Position numbers and translations under genes: made by a program
The notes under the pieces: model-generated
What the model saw: the letters and a program-made list of their open reading frames with translations, nothing else
The model's database searches: none
What the model was told of the DNA's origin: nothing
Source of the DNA: Ga0074130 sp035565355
GTDB lineage: Bacteria; Pseudomonadota; Gammaproteobacteria; Burkholderiales; Rhodocyclaceae
DNA: 27,531 nucleotides
Direction: 5' to 3'
NCBI GenBank assembly: GCA_035565355.1
Contig: DATMSM010000005.1
Span: 1 to 27,531 of the forward strand
In this document: in pieces, positions 1 through 7,567 of the stretch
Layout of the letters: every line of letters begins with the position of its first letter
Position numbering within the stretch: the stretch's first letter is position 1

Positions 1-1
1 G

Positions 2-664
2 TGCGGCGGCATTGTCAGCGCCCTGAGCATTCAGCCCGGCGTGCCGGCCGGCGCGCAGGCCGTGCGCGCGCCGACTGCAGCATCCGGCTTGCCCCTGCAC
101 CTTGCCTACAACTTCGGGCGTATCAGCAGCTATGTGATCGCTGGCGCGCTGGTCGGTGCAATCGGCAGTTTCAGCTTGTTGTTGAACGACATGCTGCCGG
201 TGCAGATGGCGCTCTACATCGCCGCCAATCTGATGATGATTGCTTTGGGCCTGTATCTCACCGGCCTGACACAAAGCCTGGCTTTCACCGAGCGCCTGGG
301 GCAGGCCTTGTGGAGGCGCATTCAGCCTTATACCCGCCGTTTCCTGCCGGCGCGCAGCGTGGCCCAGGCTTATCCGCTCGGCTTGCTGTGGGGCTGGTTG
401 CCCTGCGGCATGGTGTATGGCGTACTGACGGCGGCTTTGCTGTCGGGTTCGGCCCCGCGCGGCGCCGCGACCATGCTCGCCTTTGGCCTCGGCACCCTGC
501 CCAATCTCCTGCTTGCCGGCATGCTGCTGCAGCGCCTGCGCAGCATTGTCCAGGCACGCTATGTGCGCCTCGGCAGCGGCCTGCTGGTAATCGCTTTCGG
601 TGTCTGGGGGCTGATCAACGCGACTAGTCTGGGTGGCAGGCTGTGGGCGGGGATTGCCTGCTGA
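2..664 (+). CDS. Sulfite exporter TauE/SafE family membrane protein (5'-truncated)
   Basis: The reading frame is open from the left edge, so the true start lies outside the window. The first residues read CGGIVSALS, the glycine-rich segment that follows the conserved HC-x-G-M-C start of the TauE/SafE subfamily found beside cytochrome oxidase assembly and copper genes. Several hydrophobic segments follow, including stretches around SYVIAGALVGAIG and MALYIAANLMMIALGLYLTG. A second family block, PLGLLWGWLPCGMVYGVL, lies in the C-terminal half. It is an integral inner-membrane protein. The substrate cannot be read from sequence; members of this subfamily have been linked to copper handling for cbb3-type oxidase, which would suit the copper genes that follow, but that link is inferred. 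Its 3' end overlaps the convergent merR gene by 41 nt. Confidence 0.85.
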   Translation, partial: CGGIVSALSIQPGVPAGAQAVRAPTAASGLPLHLAYNFGRISSYVIAGALVGAIGSFSLLLNDMLPVQMALYIAANLMMIALGLYLTGLTQSLAFTERLGQALWRRIQPYTRRFLPARSVAQAYPLGLLWGWLPCGMVYGVLTAALLSGSAPRGAATMLAFGLGTLPNLLLAGMLLQRLRSIVQARYVRLGSGLLVIAFGVWGLINATSLGGRLWAGIAC

Positions 665-1076
665 GCCCTGGTGCATCGTCAAGCGCCATGTCGATGATGG
701 GGCAGGGTTGGCCCGGCTTGCAGGTTTTCACCAGATGTTGCAAGGCATGCTGCATTTGCTGCAGGTGGGCGATGCGTTCGCTGATGGTGGCGATCTTGGC
801 TTCGGCCAGCCGGCGTGCCTGCAGGTGGTCGGTCATGTCGTTCAACTGCATCAGCTCGCTGATCTCGTCGAGGCTGAAGCCCATGCCCTGGGCGCGGCGG
901 ACGAAGGCCAGCCTTTCGATGTGCTCGGCGCCGTAGCGCCGGTAGCCGCCGTTGCTGACCGGCTGCGCGATCAGGCCACGGCGTTCGTAGTAACGCACGG
1001 TTTCGACATTGACGCCGGCCGCCGCGGCCAGCTTGCCGATGGTGAGATCCGGTGTTGAAGGGGGCTTTGTCTGCAT
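624..1076 (-). CDS. MerR-family heavy-metal-responsive transcriptional regulator
   Basis: This 150-aa protein has the MerR winged helix-turn-helix at residues 11-60, with LTIGKLAAAAGVNVETVRYYERRGL and GGYRRY as separate blocks. A dimerisation helix spans about 85-115. The metal-binding end is CKPGQPCPIID with Cys119 and Cys125. By ungapped alignment to remembered MerR and CueR sequences, His84 sits where Tn501 MerR has Cys82 and CueR has Ser77. The Cys pair is separated by only five residues, against about seven in CueR and eight in MerR. It is divergent from the copper ATPase gene and probably controls it by distorting a long-spacer promoter in the 72-bp gap. The metal cannot be assigned firmly: the regulated pump argues for Cu(I), the operator looks mer-like. 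The C-terminal tail is encoded over the end of the convergent TauE/SafE gene. Confidence 0.9.
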   Translation of the reverse strand: MQTKPPSTPDLTIGKLAAAAGVNVETVRYYERRGLIAQPVSNGGYRRYGAEHIERLAFVRRAQGMGFSLDEISELMQLNDMTDHLQARRLAEAKIATISERIAHLQQMQHALQHLVKTCKPGQPCPIIDMALDDAPGLSRQSPPTACHPD

Positions 1077-1090
1077 GCTGAAAATACTCC

Positions 1091-1122
1091 TTGACCCTGT
1101 ACCTAGGTACGGAGTCTAGACT
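1091..1122 (+). promoter_or_regulatory. MerR-type operator-promoter for copA
   Basis: A -35 TTGACC (1091-1096) and a -10 TAGACT (1117-1122) are separated by 20 bp, the over-long spacing typical of MerR-activated promoters. The spacer holds the perfect palindrome GTACCTAGGTAC (1099-1110). Outer matches extend the dyad to GAC (1093-1095) and GTC (1114-1116), with two mismatched pairs. The pattern TTGAC-N2-x-GTAC-N4-GTACGGA aligns without gaps to the mercury operator as remembered, rather than to the CueR box ACCTTCC-N7-GGAAGGT. The transcription start would be near 1129. Confidence 0.8.
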
Positions 1123-1148
1123 ACGCGCATGGATAGCAAAAAGGAAGC

Positions 1149-3326
1149 ATGATGAACGCACCCCAGCCCCAGGAGAACACCGTCGAGCTTGCCCTTGAAG
1201 GCATGACCTGCGCTGCCTGCGCGGCGCGTATCGAGAAAGGCTTGAACAAGTTGCCCGGCGTCACGGCAGCGGTGAATTTCGCCAGCGAGAAGGCGCAGGT
1301 ACATTACAGCGGGGTGGCCGTTGAGGAGCTGATCGCCCGCGTCGAGAAGATAGGCTACAAGGCCAGTGTGTCGACGCGCGAGACGCGCGCGCAGGAAAAG
1401 GCGAAGAAGCTCGCCCAGTACGCCGCTGACCGCCGCCAGTTCATCATCGCCGCGCTGCTGACCCTGCCGTTGATCGCGCAGATGGGCTGGATGTTTGCGG
1501 GCGATGGACATGATCACGCCGAGCTGCCGCGCTGGCTGCAGTTTGCTTTGGCGACGCCAGTGCAGCTGTGGATAGGCTGGCGTTTCTACGTCGGCGCCTG
1601 GCATGCCTTGCGCGGTGGCGGCGGCAATATGGACGTGCTGGTCGCCATCGGCACCGGTGCGGCCTGGCTGTTCAGCAGCGTGGTGTTCCTGTTTGGCCTG
1701 AACGAGCATGTGTATTTCGAGGCCTCGGCCACCGTGATCACGCTGGTGCTGCTCGGCAAGCTGATGGAGGCGCGCGCCAAGGTCAAGACCGGCGAGGCCA
1801 TCGAGGCCCTGATCCGTCTGCAGCCACAGACCGCGACGCTGCTGGTCGATGGCGAATACCGGACGGTGGCGGTGGACAGTCTGCTGCCCGGCGATGTCTT
1901 TGTCGTGCGCGGCGGCGAAAGCGTGCCGGTCGATGGCGTGGTGCTGGAGGGCGATTCCAGCGTCAATGAGTCCATGCTCACCGGCGAGAGCGTGCCGGTG
2001 CACAAGCAGGGGGGCGAGCGGGTGCTGGCGGCCACCGTGAACGGCAACGGCCAACTGATCTGTCGCGCCACCGGCGTCGGCCGCCATACGCTGCTGGCCG
2101 GCATCATTCGTCTGGTCGAAGCGGCGCAGGGCAGCAAGGCGCCGGTGCAGCGCCTTGCCGATCAGGTCGCGGCGGTATTCGTTCCGGTCGTCATGGTAAT
2201 TGCCGTGATCACACTCTTCGGCAACTGGTGGTGGCACGGTGAGTTCACGCCGGCCTTGATCAATGCCGTGGCCGTGCTCGTGATCGCCTGCCCCTGTGCG
2301 CTGGGCCTGGCGACGCCGACTGCGATCATGGTCGGCACCGGGAAAGGGGCGCAGCTGGGCGTGCTGATCCGCAATGCGGCGGCGCTGGAACTGGCCGAGA
2401 AGATTGATGCGCTGGCGGTCGACAAGACCGGCACCCTGACCGAGGGCGCTCCGCGCGTGACCGATGTGCTGCCGGCGCCGGGCGTGGATGAAAACGAGCT
2501 GCTTACGCTGGCGGCCAGCCTGGAGCAGGGCGCCACGCACCCGCTGGCACAGGCCGTGGTTGCACGTGCTGCCGGTCTGACGCTGCAGGCACCGGCGAAT
2601 GTCGAGGTGCTGGTCGGCAAGGGCTTGCAGGGCAAGGTCGGCGAACATCATGTGCTGCTCGCTTCGCCGGCCGGCCTGGCCGAGTTGGGCCACGCACCCG
2701 ACGATGCCTTGCTTGCGCCGCTGCAGTCGGCCGGCAAGACCGTGGTCGGGCTGGTCGTCGATCAGCGCCTGATGGGCTTGCTGGCCATTGCCGATCCCTT
2801 GCGCACCAGCACCACTGCAGCCGTCGCCAAACTGCAGCAGATGGGGGTCGAGGTGCTGATGCTGACCGGCGACAATCAGCGCACGGCGGCGGCGATTGCG
2901 CAGACGGTCGGCATCCATCACTTTGAAGCCGAGGTCCTGCCGCAAAGGAAGAGCGCGGCAATTGCCGAACTCAAAGCGCAGGGCAAGCATGTGGGCATGG
3001 TCGGCGACGGCATCAATGATGCCCCGGCACTGGCAGCGGCCGATGTGAGCTTCGCCATGGGGGCAGGTTCGGACGTGGCGCTGGAGGCAGCCGACATCAC
3101 CCTGATGCGTGACGACCTCATGGGCATTGCTGCGGCGATTTCGCTGTCGCGCGCGACCTTGAAGAAGATACGCCAGAACCTTTTCTTCGCCTTCTTCTAT
3201 AACGTGCTCGGCATTCCGCTGGCGGCCTTGGGTCTGCTCAGCCCGGTCATTGCCGGTGCGGCGATGGCGGCAAGTTCGGTTTCGGTGGTCAGCAACTCGC
3301 TGTTGCTTAAGCGCTGGAAACCCTAA
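1149..3326 (+). CDS. copA: Cu(I)-exporting P1B-type ATPase
   Basis: This inner-membrane pump would export cytoplasmic Cu(I) using ATP. Visible landmarks: a single N-terminal HMA domain with GMTCAAC near residue 18; the actuator TGES at 278-281; the membrane metal site Cys381-Pro-Cys383; the phosphorylation motif DKTGT starting at Asp425; His464-Pro465 of the nucleotide-binding domain; and the hinge motif GDGIND at 619-624. The C-terminal helices carry FFYNVLG and MAASS, matching the YN and MxxSS signatures of the P1B-1 (Cu+/Ag+) class and not the Zn/Cd class. At 725 aa it is a normal single-HMA CopA. The Shine-Dalgarno AGGAAG (1142-1147) sits better with ATG 1152 than with the adjacent ATG 1149, so the start may be one codon later. 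It is followed after 20 nt by an HMA metallochaperone, and expression is probably controlled by the divergent MerR protein. Confidence 0.95.
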   Translation: MMNAPQPQENTVELALEGMTCAACAARIEKGLNKLPGVTAAVNFASEKAQVHYSGVAVEELIARVEKIGYKASVSTRETRAQEKAKKLAQYAADRRQFIIAALLTLPLIAQMGWMFAGDGHDHAELPRWLQFALATPVQLWIGWRFYVGAWHALRGGGGNMDVLVAIGTGAAWLFSSVVFLFGLNEHVYFEASATVITLVLLGKLMEARAKVKTGEAIEALIRLQPQTATLLVDGEYRTVAVDSLLPGDVFVVRGGESVPVDGVVLEGDSSVNESMLTGESVPVHKQGGERVLAATVNGNGQLICRATGVGRHTLLAGIIRLVEAAQGSKAPVQRLADQVAAVFVPVVMVIAVITLFGNWWWHGEFTPALINAVAVLVIACPCALGLATPTAIMVGTGKGAQLGVLIRNAAALELAEKIDALAVDKTGTLTEGAPRVTDVLPAPGVDENELLTLAASLEQGATHPLAQAVVARAAGLTLQAPANVEVLVGKGLQGKVGEHHVLLASPAGLAELGHAPDDALLAPLQSAGKTVVGLVVDQRLMGLLAIADPLRTSTTAAVAKLQQMGVEVLMLTGDNQRTAAAIAQTVGIHHFEAEVLPQRKSAAIAELKAQGKHVGMVGDGINDAPALAAADVSFAMGAGSDVALEAADITLMRDDLMGIAAAISLSRATLKKIRQNLFFAFFYNVLGIPLAALGLLSPVIAGAAMAASSVSVVSNSLLLKRWKP

Positions 3327-3346
3327 TTTCTTTCAAGGAGAACACC

Positions 3347-3562
3347 ATGGCAACAACGATTTTGAACATCCAGGGCATGACCTGTGGCGGCTGCGTGAAG
3401 AGCGTGACCAATGCGCTGCAGCGCGAGGCCGGTGTCGAAAAGGTCGAGGTGATGCTGGAGCAGGGCCGGGCAAGCATCGTCTACGATCCGGCGCAGACCT
3501 CGCCGCAGCAATTGGCCGAGCTCGTCGACGACATCGGCTTTGAGGCCAGCCCGGCGGCGTGA
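3347..3562 (+). CDS. copZ: Small HMA-domain copper chaperone
   Basis: This 71-aa protein is a single heavy-metal-associated domain. The metal loop GMTCGGC is at residues 10-16, with the two cysteines at 13 and 16, followed by the usual beta-alpha-beta-beta-alpha-beta fold pattern (VEKVEVML, ASIVYDP, LVDDIGFEA). A good Shine-Dalgarno AAGGAG (3335-3340) lies 6 nt before the ATG. It begins 20 nt after copA and is almost certainly co-transcribed with it. It likely carries Cu(I) in the cytoplasm and hands it to the N-terminal HMA domain or membrane site of CopA. Met in the GMTC loop and the operon context favour copper, but binding specificity is inferred. Confidence 0.9.
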   Translation: MATTILNIQGMTCGGCVKSVTNALQREAGVEKVEVMLEQGRASIVYDPAQTSPQQLAELVDDIGFEASPAA

Positions 3563-3682
3563 GGGCGGCTCCGCCGGCTTGGTGATATCGTTTGCCTATA
3601 TCGGCATTTGAAATGCTGATAAATGGCCCAAATGGATGGGCCGCATTCCCTACTCGCAACGCAGTCGTCATCTGCCCGGAGG

Positions 3683-3688
3683 TATAAT
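3683..3688 (+). promoter_or_regulatory. Consensus -10 box (TATAAT) for ppa
   Basis: A perfect TATAAT lies 36 nt before the GTG start of the pyrophosphatase gene. A transcription start near 3695 would leave a leader of about 29 nt holding the AGGAG ribosome site. No convincing -35 is seen 16-18 bp upstream. Upstream (3625-3642) a small GGCCCA/TGGGCC hairpin without a T-run ends the copZ-ppa gap. Confidence 0.55.
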
Positions 3689-3723
3689 TGAGACCTTTGC
3701 TAAAACTCAATCAGGAGCTGTTT

Positions 3724-4263
3724 GTGGGCCTCAATCGCGTTTCCGCCGGCAAGGATCTGCCGAACGACTTCAATGTCATCGTCGAAATTCCGATGCGTTC
3801 GGATCCGGTCAAGTACGAAGTGGACAAGGAAAGCGGCGCGATCTTCGTTGATCGTTTCATGACGACGGCGATGCACTATCCCTGCAACTACGGCTACATC
3901 CCGCAAACCCTGGCCGGCGACGGCGATCCGGTGGACGTGCTGGTGCTGACCAGCTATGTGCTGCCGCCCGGCGTGGTGGTGCGCTGCCGCGCGCTGGGCA
4001 TTCTGAACATGACCGACGAAGCCGGCGATGACGGCAAGCTGGTCGCTGTTCCGCATGAAAAGATTTCCCCGTGCGACAAGGCGATCCAGACCCTGGACGA
4101 TCTGACCGAGACCGAGCGCAACCGCATTTCCCATTTCTTCGAGCACTACAAGGATCTGGAAAAGGGCAAGTTCGTGAAGGTGACCGGTTGGGGCGACAAG
4201 GCCGCCGCGCACAAGGAAATCCTCGACGGCATCGAGCGCTACAAGGCTGAAGAAGCCAAGTAA
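3724..4263 (+). CDS. ppa: Inorganic pyrophosphatase
   Basis: This cytoplasmic family I pyrophosphatase hydrolyses PPi to two phosphates, pulling biosynthetic reactions forward. It is 179 aa from GTG 3724, about the E. coli length. Family landmarks are AGKDLP near the start, KYEVDKESGAIFVDRF, the active-site segment GDGDPVDVLV with its metal-binding aspartates, DEAGDDGKLVAVP, and HFFEHYKDLEKGKFVK. A TTG at 3688 would add 12 residues, but it overlaps the TATAAT box, while GTG 3724 is preceded by AGGAG (3713-3717) at good spacing and gives an N-terminus like E. coli Ppa. A strong terminator follows, so it is probably monocistronic. Confidence 0.96.
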   Translation: MGLNRVSAGKDLPNDFNVIVEIPMRSDPVKYEVDKESGAIFVDRFMTTAMHYPCNYGYIPQTLAGDGDPVDVLVLTSYVLPPGVVVRCRALGILNMTDEAGDDGKLVAVPHEKISPCDKAIQTLDDLTETERNRISHFFEHYKDLEKGKFVKVTGWGDKAAAHKEILDGIERYKAEEAK

Positions 4264-4286
4264 GTCAGCAGCCCTGGCACAAGAAG

Positions 4287-4320
4287 AGCCCGCCGGGGTT
4301 TGCTCCGGGCGGGCTTTTTT
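4287..4320 (+). terminator. Rho-independent terminator of ppa
   Basis: An 8-bp perfect stem, AGCCCGCC (4287-4294) with GGCGGGCT (4308-4315), encloses a 13-nt partly paired loop and is followed by a run of six T (4315-4320). It lies 24 nt after the ppa stop codon. Confidence 0.92.
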
Positions 4321-4348
4321 ATTGCCGCTGCATTGGCGGCGCAATGGC

Positions 4349-5491
4349 TCAGCCCTTGAACGGGGAATGCTCCTCCAGTTCGTCCAGGTATTGGGCAATC
4401 CCCGAGGTTTCGCGCTGCAGAAAATGACCGATGGCCGCGCGGAACTCCGGGTGTGCGACCCAGTGCGCCGAGTAGGTCGTGGTCGGCATGAAGCCGCGCG
4501 CGAGCTTGTGTTCGCCTTGCGCCCCGCCCTCGAACAGGCGGATGCCGCGGGCTATGCAGAAAGCGATGGCCTGGTAGTAGCAGGTGTCGAAATGCAGGCA
4601 GGGCACGTTTTCCATACAGCCCCAGTAACGGCCCCAGAGCGTGTTTTCGTCGTAAAGATTGAGCGCCATGGCGATTTCCTCATCATCACGCAGGGCGATG
4701 ACCAGCAGGACGTTGTCGGCCATGCTTGCCCGCAGATGCTCGAAGAAGGCCGGCGTCAGGTAGGGGTGGCGGCCACGCACGTGATAGGTGCTGGCGTAGC
4801 AGGCATAGGCGAAGTCCATGTGCTCGCGCCGGATGGCGCTACCCGTGAGTATTTCAAAGCGTATGCCGGCCTCGCGCACGCGGCGTTGTTCTTGTTTGAT
4901 CTTCTTGCGCTTCGCGCTCGTCAGCGCGGTGAGAAAGTCATCGAAGTCGCGATAGCCCGGATTCTGCCAGTGGAATTGCACCCCCTGGCGTATCAGCAAG
5001 CCCCTCTCTGCCAATAGCGGCAGCTCGTCCGCTGCGGGGAAGAGAATGTGTAGCGAGGAAAAGTCATGTGCCTGCGCATGGGCGAGCGCCGCGTCGAGCA
5101 GGGCTGTGCGTGCGCTCGCATTGGCGGCCAGCAGGCGCGGGCCCTGGATGGGCGAGAAAGGTGCGGCGACGGTGAGCTTGGGGTAGTAGGGAAGCTGGTG
5201 GCGCGCATAGGCCTCGGCCCAGCCCCAGTCGAACACGAATTCGCCCATGGAGTGGGTCTTGGCATACATGGGCATGGCGGCCTGCAGCGCTTCGTCTTGC
5301 CACAGCGTCAGTAGTTGTGGCGTCCAGCCGGTGCGCGGCACCGTACAGGCCGTTTTTTCCAGCCCGGCCAAGAAGGTATGCTGCAGAAAGGGCTGGATCG
5401 GGCCGGTGGCAGCGGCCAGGCGGTTCCATTCAGGCGCCGGGATGGCGGCGTAACTATCGAACAAGAGGGTACGCATATCAGGGCCGAGCAT
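4349..5491 (-). CDS. GNAT/FemAB-fold family protein (COG3146, PF04339-like)
   Basis: This 380-aa protein matches the conserved family annotated as peptidoglycan biosynthesis/recognition or GNAT N-acetyltransferase. Characteristic pieces are FLQHTFLAGLE, EFVFDWGWAEAYAR, YYPKLTVAAPFSPIQGPRLL, a lysine/arginine-rich linker (SAKRKKIKQEQRRV), RHPYLTPAFFE, YWGCMENVPCLHFDTCYYQ, and FEGGAQGEHKLARGFMPTTT. There is no signal peptide, so it is cytoplasmic. The acyl donor and substrate are not known from sequence. Two starts are possible, ATG 5491 and ATG 5476 (MRTLLFD); neither has a clear Shine-Dalgarno. Using 5491 leaves only 24 bp to the divergent nadE start, so 5476 is somewhat more comfortable for a promoter. 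Confidence 0.85.
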   Translation of the reverse strand: MLGPDMRTLLFDSYAAIPAPEWNRLAAATGPIQPFLQHTFLAGLEKTACTVPRTGWTPQLLTLWQDEALQAAMPMYAKTHSMGEFVFDWGWAEAYARHQLPYYPKLTVAAPFSPIQGPRLLAANASARTALLDAALAHAQAHDFSSLHILFPAADELPLLAERGLLIRQGVQFHWQNPGYRDFDDFLTALTSAKRKKIKQEQRRVREAGIRFEILTGSAIRREHMDFAYACYASTYHVRGRHPYLTPAFFEHLRASMADNVLLVIALRDDEEIAMALNLYDENTLWGRYWGCMENVPCLHFDTCYYQAIAFCIARGIRLFEGGAQGEHKLARGFMPTTTYSAHWVAHPEFRAAIGHFLQRETSGIAQYLDELEEHSPFKG

Positions 5492-5500
5492 AGCCCCTGT

Positions 5501-5508
5501 TGTATAGT
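5501..5508. promoter_or_regulatory. Overlapping divergent -10 candidates between the GNAT gene and nadE
   Basis: TATAGT (5503-5508, plus strand) and TATACA (5506-5501, minus strand) overlap in the 24-bp gap. Each would place a transcription start within a few bases of the respective ATG (5516 and 5491), implying very short or absent leaders. No good -35 boxes are visible, so this is a tentative call. Confidence 0.35.
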
Positions 5509-5515
5509 TTCGGCT

Positions 5516-7156
5516 ATGAATTCATTGAAAATCGCCATCGCCCAGATCAATTGCAGTGTGGGCGATCTGGCCGGCAATGCCGCCCGTATCGCCGCCGCCG
5601 CCCGCGAGGCCAAGGCGCTGGGTGCCGATCTGCTGCTGACGCCCGAGCTCGCCCTGTGCGGTTATCCGCCCGAGGACCTGCTGCTACGCGCCGACTTCTA
5701 TCGCGCCGCGAATGCCGAGTTGCTCAAGCTCGCCGCCGCGATGCCTGAGCTGCCCATGATCGTCGGCCACCCCGAGCAGGATGGCGATGATTGCTATAAC
5801 GCCGCCTCCCTGCTGGCGGATGGCATGGTGGTCGCCACCTATCGCAAGCATCATCTGCCCAACTACGAAGTGTTCGACGAAGAGCGCTACTTCACTGCCG
5901 GCAGCGCGCCCTGCGTGGTCGAGATCAAGGGCGTGCGCTGCGGCATTAATATTTGCGCCGATGTCTGGGAGTACGGCGCGCCCGAGCAGGCGGCCGAAGC
6001 CGGCGCAGAAATACTGCTGGTGCTGAATGCCTCGCCCTTCCATGTCGGCAAGCAGCACCTGCGCTACACCGTGCTGCGCGAGCGCGTTGCCAATATGCGC
6101 ATTCCGGTGCTGTACGCCAATCTGGTGTGTGGGCAGGATGAACTGATCTTCGACGGCGCATCGTTTGCGCTCGATGCCGACGGCAGGCTGGCACGCCAGT
6201 TGCCGTCCTTCGTCGAGCAGGTGGCGCTGGTCGAATATGCGAACGGCAAGCTGCTGCAGGGAGAGATCACCCCGCGCCAGAGCGACGAGGAGGCCGCTTA
6301 TTCCGCGCTGGTGCTCGGTGTGCGCGACTATGTGAACAAGAACGGTTTTCCGGGCACGCTGCTGGGCCTGTCGGGCGGCATCGATTCGGCGCTGACCCTG
6401 TGCATCGCCGTCGATGCGCTCGGTGCCGAGCGCGTGCGCGCCGTGATGATGCCTTCGCCCTACACCGCGCAGATGAGCCTGGACGATTCGCGAGAGATGA
6501 TCCGCATCCTCGGTGTGCGTTACGACGAGGTGCCGATTGCCGCGGTGATGCAGACCTATGCGGAAACGCTGGCGCCGCTGTTCGCCGACCTGCCGGCATC
6601 GCAGTGGGACACGACCGAGGAAAACGTGCAGGCGCGCGCGCGCGGCATGATCCTGATGGCGTTGTCCAACCGCACCGGCGCTATGGTGCTGACCACCAGC
6701 AACAAGAGCGAGACGGCGGTCGGCTACGCCACGCTCTATGGCGACATGGCCGGCGGTTACGCGGTGATCAAGGACGTGATGAAGACCTTTGTCTATCGTC
6801 TGTCGCGCTATCGCAATGAAGTGGCGCTGGCGCGCGGCGAGGAGCCGCCCATCCCCGAGAACATCATCGTGCGCCCGCCTTCGGCCGAGCTGAAGCCGGG
6901 CCAGACCGACCAGGACAGCCTGCCGCCCTACGAAATACTCGATGCCATCATCGAGGCCTATATGGAGCACAACCTGTCACCGCGGGAGATCATTGCGCGC
7001 GGCTACAAGGAGACCGACGTGCGTCGCACAGTCGGCTTGCTCAAGCGCAATGAATACAAGCGCCGTCAGGCCGCCATTGGCATTCGCATTTCGCAACGCG
7101 GGTTTGGCAAGGACTGGCGCTATCCGATAACATCCGGGTATCAGGACGAGTTTTAA
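5516..7156 (+). CDS. nadE: Glutamine-dependent NAD(+) synthetase
   Basis: This cytoplasmic enzyme makes NAD from deamido-NAD, ATP and glutamine. The N-terminal carbon-nitrogen hydrolase (glutaminase) domain, about 1-260, shows the full catalytic triad Glu44 (TPELALCGY), Lys111 (YRKHHLP) and Cys147 (GINICADVWE). The C-terminal synthetase domain has the ATP pyrophosphatase P-loop SGGIDS at 286-291, then TTSNKSETAVGYATLYGDMAGG and a C-terminal RISQRGFGKDWRYPI. The 546-aa length is typical. The frame stays open for 67 codons upstream, but that stretch overlaps the divergent gene and is not family-like; ATG 5516 gives the standard MNSLKIAIAQIN start. No Shine-Dalgarno is visible. The P-II gene follows after 48 bp, probably in the same transcript. 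Confidence 0.96.
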   Translation: MNSLKIAIAQINCSVGDLAGNAARIAAAAREAKALGADLLLTPELALCGYPPEDLLLRADFYRAANAELLKLAAAMPELPMIVGHPEQDGDDCYNAASLLADGMVVATYRKHHLPNYEVFDEERYFTAGSAPCVVEIKGVRCGINICADVWEYGAPEQAAEAGAEILLVLNASPFHVGKQHLRYTVLRERVANMRIPVLYANLVCGQDELIFDGASFALDADGRLARQLPSFVEQVALVEYANGKLLQGEITPRQSDEEAAYSALVLGVRDYVNKNGFPGTLLGLSGGIDSALTLCIAVDALGAERVRAVMMPSPYTAQMSLDDSREMIRILGVRYDEVPIAAVMQTYAETLAPLFADLPASQWDTTEENVQARARGMILMALSNRTGAMVLTTSNKSETAVGYATLYGDMAGGYAVIKDVMKTFVYRLSRYRNEVALARGEEPPIPENIIVRPPSAELKPGQTDQDSLPPYEILDAIIEAYMEHNLSPREIIARGYKETDVRRTVGLLKRNEYKRRQAAIGIRISQRGFGKDWRYPITSGYQDEF

Positions 7157-7204
7157 TCGCCGACAGCTCATGCCGCGCCCCAGGGAACTCACGGAGGAAA
7201 TTCA

Positions 7205-7543
7205 ATGAAGAAAATCGAAGCCATCATCAAGCCATTCAAGCTGGACGAAGTGCGCGAGGCGCTGCATGACGTGGGCGTGACCGGCATGACGGTGACCGAA
7301 GTCAAGGGTTTCGGTCGCCAGAAGGGCCACACCGAGCTCTATCGCGGTGCCGAGTATGTGGTCGATTTTCTGCCCAAGCTCAAGCTCGAAATCGTCGTTA
7401 CCGATGAGAGTGCCGATGCTGCCATCGACGCCATCGTCAAGGCAGCCCGCACCGGCAAGATCGGCGACGGCAAGATCTTCGTCCTGCCCACCGAACAAGT
7501 GATCCGCATCCGTACCGGTGAGAGCGGGGATAGCGCTATTTAA
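7205..7543 (+). CDS. glnB: Nitrogen regulatory protein P-II
   Basis: This 112-aa protein is a P-II signal transducer that senses ATP/ADP and 2-oxoglutarate and controls nitrogen assimilation targets such as the uridylyltransferase, NtrB and glutamine synthetase adenylyltransferase systems. The T-loop carries the uridylylation site Tyr51 within TELYRGAEYVVDF. The start MKKIEAIIKPFKLDEV, the TGKIGDGKIFVLP block and the C-terminal VIRIRTGE match the family. A strong GGAGG (7193-7197) lies 7 nt before the ATG. It follows nadE, a glutamine-using enzyme. No amtB is adjacent, which favours the name glnB over glnK, though the two are hard to separate by sequence. The last codons and stop fall inside a perfect 24-bp palindrome. 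Confidence 0.95.
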   Translation: MKKIEAIIKPFKLDEVREALHDVGVTGMTVTEVKGFGRQKGHTELYRGAEYVVDFLPKLKLEIVVTDESADAAIDAIVKAARTGKIGDGKIFVLPTEQVIRIRTGESGDSAI

Positions 7544-7553
7544 ATAGCGCTAT
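7530..7553. repeat. 24-bp perfect palindrome across the glnB stop codon
   Basis: The 12-nt arms (ATAGCGCTATTT and AAATAGCGCTAT) are exact reverse complements, centred on TTTAAA. The TAA stop (7541-7543) lies just right of the centre. A folded transcript would form a long hairpin at the stop codon, but no T-run follows immediately. Confidence 0.9.
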
Positions 7554-7567
7554 TGCTTTCCCCCCAA

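Noticed and set aside
1116..2990. A 624-codon open frame on the minus strand opposite copA, and similar long frames opposite nadE, ftsK, trxB and the GGDEF-EAL gene
   Set aside because: They are antisense to well-recognised genes, have no family motifs and are rich in His, Gln, Arg and Ala, as expected when GC-rich coding DNA is read backwards.
5315..5515. 67-codon upstream extension of nadE
   Set aside because: It overlaps the divergent GNAT-like gene, has no family similarity, and ATG 5516 gives the standard NadE N-terminus.
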